Origin: a virus
Reading direction: 5' to 3' (one strand)
IMG/VR virus record: IMGVR_UViG_3300020438_000233
Location: 1-26,389 of that record
DNA length: 26,389 bases
A program made the position numbers and the translations under genes. The notes under the pieces are model-generated. The model saw only the letters and a list, made by a program, of their open reading frames with translations, made no database searches and had not been told where the DNA came from. Below are positions 22,433-26,389 of this stretch, one piece after another (position 1 is the first letter of the stretch; every line of letters begins with the position of its first letter).

Positions 22433-23746
22433 TTATCCAAAATAAACGATCCGTTGTTTGTTTAATTCAAAATAAAAACGCATAATTAATGCGTCCGCAA
22501 TATCCGGTGAATGTCCCAATAATTGTTTGATTTTATCCTTTGGTGTGATTTCCAATTTATTGTCTTTGTCAACATTGTGTTGTTTCACCATTTCAAATTC
22601 CATAATGATTTTATTTTTTAATTCATTATCATTTGTTTTAATAAACACTTCACCATTCATAACCATTTGCGCGAACCGATAATAACATTGTGTTTTCAAA
22701 TTACGAAAATTCTCATTGTCCATTGCTTTTGAATTATTGACAAACGATTTGCATTTTAGCATATCAACAAAACCACCACCAACACCGTCCGAATCCGCGA
22801 TAATATGTGATCGTTGAACATTGTTTTCGTTGGCAATCTTTTTGACATACTCAACCAATTCGTCAATTGTGTTTTTATCAAATGTTTTAATCATTTCACA
22901 ACGCCAACCATTCCATAAACATATCACCGATTTGTCCCGTCCATATCGTGCAACGTCAACGGAAATAAATTTTTGATTTGTTGTTGGAACGTGTTCATTG
23001 GTGAATAAATCATTCAATGCGTCAATTGAAAATAATTGTGAATCGTCGTCGCTATATTCCCAATCACCAAATAATAATCTTTTTTGATTTAATACGTCCA
23101 AACGTTTTAATTGTTCAATGTAATGTTTTGAAATGTTTGGATTGTCCGTGACTAATGATTGAATAAACTTGTGATTGTTTGGCAATTCATTTTGTTTATA
23201 TGGCTTGTAAAATTGCGAATAAATCCAACCCTTTGACGGATTGCAAGTCAACAATGTCTTTGGAATTAAATTGTGTTTATCTAAATTGAAACGCATTCGT
23301 GATTGAATCACATTATATGCCATTGGTGTGATCTCGGTTGATTCGTCAATAAACGCACCGGTTATTTCCATTGAACCCAATGAATCAAAATTTGGATCAC
23401 TTGGATAATGAAATAAATCTTTTAATAAAATTTCGGATTTGCTTTGGTGAATTGTAATCACCGATTTTGTTTCGTTATATGTGAAATCAACATTTGCGTT
23501 TAATCCTTGCATTGCGCAAACTTCAAACAATGATTTTAATGTTGTTTCTTTTAAATTTTTTAATCGTGATCGTGCAATGACATAACGTGTGTTTGGATAT
23601 TTCAAACATTGTTTTAAAACCCAATAACACCCCAATAAAGATTTGCCACCACCCGCGCCACCACCATATAATATGACGTTGGTTGTGTCGTCCTCTAAAA
23701 AATCAATCGCCGTCGTTTGTTTTATTGATAATTCCATTTTCCGCAT
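22433..23746 (-). CDS. terL: Terminase large subunit (TerL)
   Basis: A 437-residue protein from ATG 23746; ATG 23737 is an alternative and the upstream TTG at 23761 is unlikely. The ATPase domain has Walker A GGGAGGGKS (28-36), Walker B with AFIDES (131-136), and the coupling segment TLLTCNPSKGW (164-174). The nuclease domain has acidic residues in ISVDVARYGRDKS (D264), IIADSDGVGGG (D318, D320) and SPDIADAL (D418), the RNase H-like fold that cuts concatemeric DNA. It packages DNA into the prohead through the portal. The gene overlaps the small terminase by 44 bases. Packaging type (cos or pac) cannot be told from this sequence. Confidence 0.95.
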   Translation of the reverse strand: MRKMELSIKQTTAIDFLEDDTTNVILYGGGAGGGKSLLGCYWVLKQCLKYPNTRYVIARSRLKNLKETTLKSLFEVCAMQGLNANVDFTYNETKSVITIHQSKSEILLKDLFHYPSDPNFDSLGSMEITGAFIDESTEITPMAYNVIQSRMRFNLDKHNLIPKTLLTCNPSKGWIYSQFYKPYKQNELPNNHKFIQSLVTDNPNISKHYIEQLKRLDVLNQKRLLFGDWEYSDDDSQLFSIDALNDLFTNEHVPTTNQKFISVDVARYGRDKSVICLWNGWRCEMIKTFDKNTIDELVEYVKKIANENNVQRSHIIADSDGVGGGFVDMLKCKSFVNNSKAMDNENFRNLKTQCYYRFAQMVMNGEVFIKTNDNELKNKIIMEFEMVKQHNVDKDNKLEITPKDKIKQLLGHSPDIADALIMRFYFELNKQRIVYFG

Positions 23747-24104
23747 ATGTTTTGGTTTCAATCCAATTAATTGGTTTCCCGTCCATACCGGTCAATTCTT
23801 GACGTTCAACATAACCACGTGATTTTCCTTTTGTTTTTAAATAAAATAAAATACACGGAACGTTCCCGTCTTTTATTTGTTTCCATAATTCGGATTCACA
23901 AATGTCAATTGCAACCTCGGTGATGTCGTCAACCGATTTCGCAAATTGTTCGTCGTCTTGATAATAACGATAAAACGTGGATCGTGAACATTTACCGAAA
24001 TGACACGCCAACGTGACGTTTCCCATATTTTGTTCCAAATGTTTTAATAACGTGTCCTTTGTTATTGATGTGCGTTTTTGTTCCTTTTTTTTAGATTGTC
24101 CCAT
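23703..24104 (-). CDS. terS: Terminase small subunit (TerS)
   Basis: A 133-residue protein just before and overlapping terL. Residues about 16-47 form a helix-turn-helix (TLLKHLEQNMGNVTLACHFG then CSRSTFYRYYQDD) that recognises the packaging start. Residues 55-95 form the oligomerisation helices, including ELWKQIKDGNVPCILFYLKT, followed by the hallmark GKSRGYVERQELTGMDGKPI. The ring of TerS loads TerL on DNA. The N-terminus is Lys-rich, which may contact DNA. ATG 24104 is 11 bases after the 49-residue gene stop. Confidence 0.88.
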   Translation of the reverse strand: MGQSKKKEQKRTSITKDTLLKHLEQNMGNVTLACHFGKCSRSTFYRYYQDDEQFAKSVDDITEVAIDICESELWKQIKDGNVPCILFYLKTKGKSRGYVERQELTGMDGKPINWIETKTYAENGIINKTNDGD

Positions 24105-24115
24105 TTTGTTTCATT

Positions 24116-24265
24116 TTAACCATACATTAACCAAACATTGTTTGTTGCGATCATATAATGTTTTTCATTAATAATGTGGAAATCAAAAAACCGTTTCAAA
24201 TCTGAATTAATCATTTTGTGATAATAAGATTCTTTGACTTCTTTCACAACCTTATGTTTTGCCAT
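24116..24265 (-). CDS. 49-residue unknown protein before TerS
   Basis: A short frame from ATG 24265 to TAA 24116, 49 residues (MAKHKVVKEVKESYYHKMIN then SDLKRFFDFHIINEKHYMI and a Trp/Tyr end). It is basic and looks helical. It lies between the ribbon-helix-helix-like gene and terS with 54 and 11 bases of space, uses the preferred AATTATGGC start context and ends with TAA. A TATTTTTG box just upstream could be a promoter -7 element but no -33 is found. No function is proposed. Confidence 0.7.
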   Translation of the reverse strand: MAKHKVVKEVKESYYHKMINSDLKRFFDFHIINEKHYMIATNNVWLMYG

Positions 24266-24319
24266 AATTACAAAAATATAAAATTATTTCATTTATTTTT
24301 CACACAATGAAGGAAATTT

Positions 24320-24628
24320 TTATTCCTCACCTTTAATGTCCCACCCTTCGTGATTATAACCCCCCAATGACGCAATTGGAACATTAAGACATTCAACCAT
24401 TGCAAATTCAAAAACCTTTGATTTGTTTTCATATCCTAACACCTCACCCCAATTTTCACATAATTGTTCCCACATTTCAAATGTTTCTTTTGACACTTTT
24501 AATGTTATTACTTTGTCAAATTTTTCCGGCTTGTTTAATTCGCTTTTGTCTTGATCCAAATAATCATTTAATGATTCATATTTTTTGAAATTATCCTTTG
24601 GCGCATATTTATCAAATTCGTGTTTCAT
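24320..24628 (-). CDS. Ribbon-helix-helix-like protein, possible regulator
   Basis: A 102-residue acidic protein from ATG 24628; the upstream ATG 24676 lies inside the terminator stem and is rejected. Residues 38-80 read KVITLKVSKETFEMWEQLCE followed by a loop and NKSKVFEFAMVECLNVP, a strand-helix-helix pattern like Arc/MetJ-type DNA-binding proteins, which bind operators as dimers. It is the first gene after a strong terminator and before packaging genes, a plausible position for a regulator of late transcription. A role with terminase is an alternative. The DNA target is unknown. Confidence 0.6.
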   Translation of the reverse strand: MKHEFDKYAPKDNFKKYESLNDYLDQDKSELNKPEKFDKVITLKVSKETFEMWEQLCENWGEVLGYENKSKVFEFAMVECLNVPIASLGGYNHEGWDIKGEE

Positions 24629-24643
24629 ATATAATTGTTTTAT

Positions 24644-24678
24644 AAAAAAAGAATGGGACACAACCACGCGTCCCATTC
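24644..24678 (-). terminator. Intrinsic terminator before the packaging genes
   Basis: Perfect 9-base arms GAATGGGAC and GTCCCATTC (24651-24659 and 24670-24678) with a 10-base loop, followed on the minus strand by seven T (24644-24650) and TATAAAAC. It sits 108 bases after the stop of the 91-residue gene and 16 bases before ATG 24628, so it also could hinder ribosome entry when the RNA forms the stem. It separates the early-type group from the packaging genes. Confidence 0.82.
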
Positions 24679-24786
24679 ACCGAAAAAACCAATGCACGAA
24701 AACAAACGGAAAACGTGCAAAGGAATAATTGAATTACAAAAATACGTTTGTTTATTTAATATGTTTATGAAATTAAAAGAATTAAA

Positions 24787-25062
24787 TTATTTTTTGTTTT
24801 TCTTTTGCTCAACGATATTTTCCGCCGTCTTTTTCAATTCGTCCCCAATTTTGGGAATTGTCCGTTTAAATAATTCATTCAATCGTTCTTGACGTGTCAT
24901 TTCTATTTCAAACAATGTCAAACCGATATTGTCCGAACCGTGTTTTTGTTCAAACGTGTTAATCATATTGCGACACGCGTCCAACATATCTTGTGTTCGT
25001 GATCCCCAAATAACCTTCATAATGTGCAACATTTCGTCGCGCGGTGATAATTTATTTTCCAT
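24787..25062 (-). CDS. Unknown 91-residue helical protein
   Basis: ATG 25062 (MENKLSPRDEMLHIMKVIWG) overlaps the preceding gene by 11 bases and is preferred to an in-frame start at 25110 that would lie deep in the neighbour. The product is helical, with DMLDACRNMINTFEQKHG and a Lys-rich end (EQKKNKK). No recognised motif. It is the last gene before the terminator at 24644-24678; the 108-base gap holds only a TATTTTTG box at 24737-24744. Confidence 0.7.
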   Translation of the reverse strand: MENKLSPRDEMLHIMKVIWGSRTQDMLDACRNMINTFEQKHGSDNIGLTLFEIEMTRQERLNELFKRTIPKIGDELKKTAENIVEQKKNKK

Positions 25063-25468
25063 TCTTTTTTGTTTTATGTTTATATTCAATTTGTTTTTTG
25101 TCTTGTTCAATAATAAATGTTTCGTCGTCCAAACTTGTTGTGTGTTGAAACTTTGTGTCCATTAATAAATTCACAACGCGTTCCAATGTTTCGGAATTAT
25201 ATGTTTTTTCACCCATATCAACCAAATCCATTAATTCAAACACTTGTTGATTTTGATGTTCAATGATTTCTTTTCTTAATAACTCAATCAATTTTTTTGC
25301 GTCGTGATCTGATGTCACCAACAACCATTGATGAAATGCGGTTGGTTCGGCAATAATAAACGAACAATGTTCCAAACACGCACGGCATTCGTCGGTGTTG
25401 TCATATACGTTTGCACCACAACAATTTGATAATATATTTTTCCGATATTCCGGTTGTGTTAATTCCAT
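25052..25468 (-). CDS. Small Cys-cluster protein, possible zinc binding
   Basis: A 138-residue protein with an N-terminal cluster SNCCGANVYDNTDECRACLE ending in HC: Cys16, 17, 28, 31 and 35 with His34, a CC...CxxC...HC pattern like the CCGA zinc ribbons seen in many phage proteins. The remainder is helical (KKLIELLRKEIIEHQNQQ; ETLERVVNLLMDTKFQ) with a Lys-rich end. It probably binds zinc; the function is unknown. It follows the 139-residue gene by 3 bases, so the genes from 26340 to 24787 look like one operon. Confidence 0.72.
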   Translation of the reverse strand: MELTQPEYRKNILSNCCGANVYDNTDECRACLEHCSFIIAEPTAFHQWLLVTSDHDAKKLIELLRKEIIEHQNQQVFELMDLVDMGEKTYNSETLERVVNLLMDTKFQHTTSLDDETFIIEQDKKQIEYKHKTKKNGK

Positions 25469-25471
25469 AAT

Positions 25472-25891
25472 TTAAAAGAATATAGTTATTTTTTTTTCGT
25501 CAAAATCAACGTCCACACTTTCAATGCAAAACATATCACGTGATTCATATGCATTTTTTGGAAAGTGTTCGGTGTCAATTTCAAAATCTTTGATGTCTTT
25601 TGTTAAATCAAATTCAATTTCGTCCGTTTCGTCACTTAATGAATCACCAACATAATGTTCAACCGTTGTTTCCAATTCAACCTTTGTTCCATACGCACCA
25701 AACGATTTGACACCCCACGATCGCATTTCAATGTAAAATTGCCAATGAATTCTCATATATGGAATGACTTGTTCAATTTCTTGATCTTGCCATTTTGATT
25801 TGTTTTGTCTTAAAAATTTTTCAATTCCCAATAAATTAATATCCAAATTTGGATTATCTGATGTGCTTGTTATAAAATCCGTCGTGTTCAT
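25472..25891 (-). CDS. Acidic unknown protein
   Basis: A 139-residue protein whose C-terminal half is strongly acidic (DSLSDETDEIEFDLTKDIKD then VDVDFDEKKI). By my count it has about 30 acidic and 14 basic residues, so a net charge near -16. The first half has KWQDQEIEQVIPYMRIHWQF, amphipathic and aromatic. It starts at ATG 25891 in a 4-base ATGA overlap with the preceding gene. The charge and the partner gene suggest a DNA-mimic or other inhibitor of host functions, but no known family is recognised. Confidence 0.72.
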   Translation of the reverse strand: MNTTDFITSTSDNPNLDINLLGIEKFLRQNKSKWQDQEIEQVIPYMRIHWQFYIEMRSWGVKSFGAYGTKVELETTVEHYVGDSLSDETDEIEFDLTKDIKDFEIDTEHFPKNAYESRDMFCIESVDVDFDEKKITIFF

Positions 25892-26340
25892 TTTAATATC
25901 GTTTTAAAATAATTTTTTATTTCCCATTTCCATTCAACCATTAAACGCCATATGCGTTGATTTAATGGACGTTTGTAAATCTTTGAACCCTTTGCATTGA
26001 TTTCGCTTGAAACGTGTTCAATCAATTCGTCGTGTCCATATTCTGCAATGTAATCGTCCCAATCCATTTTTGAATAAACTTGATAAACGGATTCCGTTGC
26101 ATAATCCCATTCGTCACGAAATGTTTCCAAATCGCGTGTGTCTTGAAATGATTCAAAATTTGACGTGTCAATAACCATTTCAATGTCGTCGTGAAAATCA
26201 TTCCATAATGCAACAATGATGTTGTCGGAATCGTCATAATAAATCCACCACTTTTTGTGATCTTGAATTGTTATGTCCTCGCATTCAATTGTCCAACTTG
26301 TGTCCAAAATTGAATTATATGTTTCGTTAATTATTCCCAT
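25888..26340 (-). CDS. Acidic, Trp/Tyr-rich unknown protein
   Basis: A 150-residue protein, first gene of the group. Residues 16-115 are rich in Asp/Glu and aromatics (CEDITIQDHKKWWIYYDDSD; KMDWDDYIAEYGHDELIEHV), while the last 30 residues are basic (KGSKIYKRPLNQRIWRLMVE). Such a charge split is unusual. The acidic part resembles DNA-mimic proteins such as ArdA or Ocr only in composition, not in a motif I can defend. Stop TGA overlaps the next ATG (ATGA). A hairpin at 26362-26386 lies 22 bases upstream of the ATG. Confidence 0.72.
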   Translation of the reverse strand: MGIINETYNSILDTSWTIECEDITIQDHKKWWIYYDDSDNIIVALWNDFHDDIEMVIDTSNFESFQDTRDLETFRDEWDYATESVYQVYSKMDWDDYIAEYGHDELIEHVSSEINAKGSKIYKRPLNQRIWRLMVEWKWEIKNYFKTILK

Positions 26341-26361
26341 TGGTTTTTTTCGGTTTTAAAT

Positions 26362-26386
26362 AACGGCGGGAATTTCACCCACCATT
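26362..26386. repeat. Hairpin, copy 2 of a two-copy element
   Basis: Read as minus-strand RNA, AAUGGUGGG pairs with CCCGCCGUU (two G-U pairs) around the 7-base loop UGAAAUU. The loop and the adjacent GGG/CCC are nearly identical to those of the hairpin at 958-986 in the same orientation. The hairpin sits 22 bases before the first gene of this group. No T run follows it in the transcription direction. Confidence 0.6.
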
Positions 26387-26389
26387 TTA

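Noticed and set aside
24629-24676. Upstream in-frame extension of the ribbon-helix-helix gene
   Set aside because: The ATG at 24676 is part of the terminator stem and the added residues look non-coding; ATG 24628 is the better start.
1-26389. tRNA genes, CRISPR arrays, integrase and attachment sites
   Set aside because: None seen: no cloverleaf with a TTCRA-type arm, no regularly spaced repeats, no recombinase-type protein.

Overview
The window is a contiguous piece of a tailed double-stranded DNA phage genome (or a prophage/metagenomic equivalent), AT-rich, with every gene I can support on the minus strand. Transcription therefore runs from high to low coordinates. A long tape measure protein, tail-completion proteins and a probable tail assembly chaperone frameshift pair point to a long, probably non-contractile tail (siphovirus morphology). 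Several signs suggest a Bacteroidetes host, most likely flavobacterial: AT-rich start contexts of the type AAATTATG with weak Shine-Dalgarno signals, a promoter of the form TTG-N20-TACTTTTA close to the Bacteroidetes consensus, and several protein types I know from phages of that phylum. I see no tRNA, rRNA, CRISPR, insertion sequence, integrase or repressor, so lifestyle cannot be decided here.

Layout in transcription order. (1) 26340-24787: four small early-type genes, two of them strongly acidic and one with a Cys cluster, closed by an intrinsic terminator at 24644-24678. (2) 24628-22433: a ribbon-helix-helix-like protein, a 49-residue protein not noticed by simple length filters, the small terminase and the large terminase. 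(3) 22384-10049: a tail and neck block holding the two overlapping frames of a probable tail assembly chaperone with a ten-T slippery run, a probable tail terminator, an HK97 gp10-like protein, two large tail/baseplate proteins, the 1371-residue tape measure, and three small proteins including a zinc-ribbon-like one and a possible HTH protein. A terminator lies at 10019-10046. (4) 9970-7310: ClpP-type prohead protease fused to a coiled-coil scaffold, major capsid protein and a probable tail tube protein, closed by a terminator at 7206-7243. (5) 7171-1425: portal, head-tail connector, a conserved-type 55-residue protein, a fiber-like protein, a small membrane protein, a 44-residue very basic protein, then the lysis cassette (amidase endolysin, holin-like protein, candidate unimolecular spanin) and a metallophosphoesterase. 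(6) 1286-1: a promoter-led group with a 97-residue unknown, a 48-residue overlapping frame, a DNA adenine-type methyltransferase and a gene cut by the window edge.

The head and tail blocks are in an unusual order: terminase, tail, tape measure, protease/scaffold, capsid, portal, connector, lysis. The usual siphophage order puts portal-protease-capsid directly after the terminase. Four short genes (3975-4109, 5029-5196, 24116-24265 and, less surely, 799-945) were found by reading the intergenic spaces. The most interesting signals are the frameshift site, the candidate u-spanin, the internal scaffold start inside the protease gene, the short conserved-type proteins, and the apparent near-absence of several 4-base palindromes.
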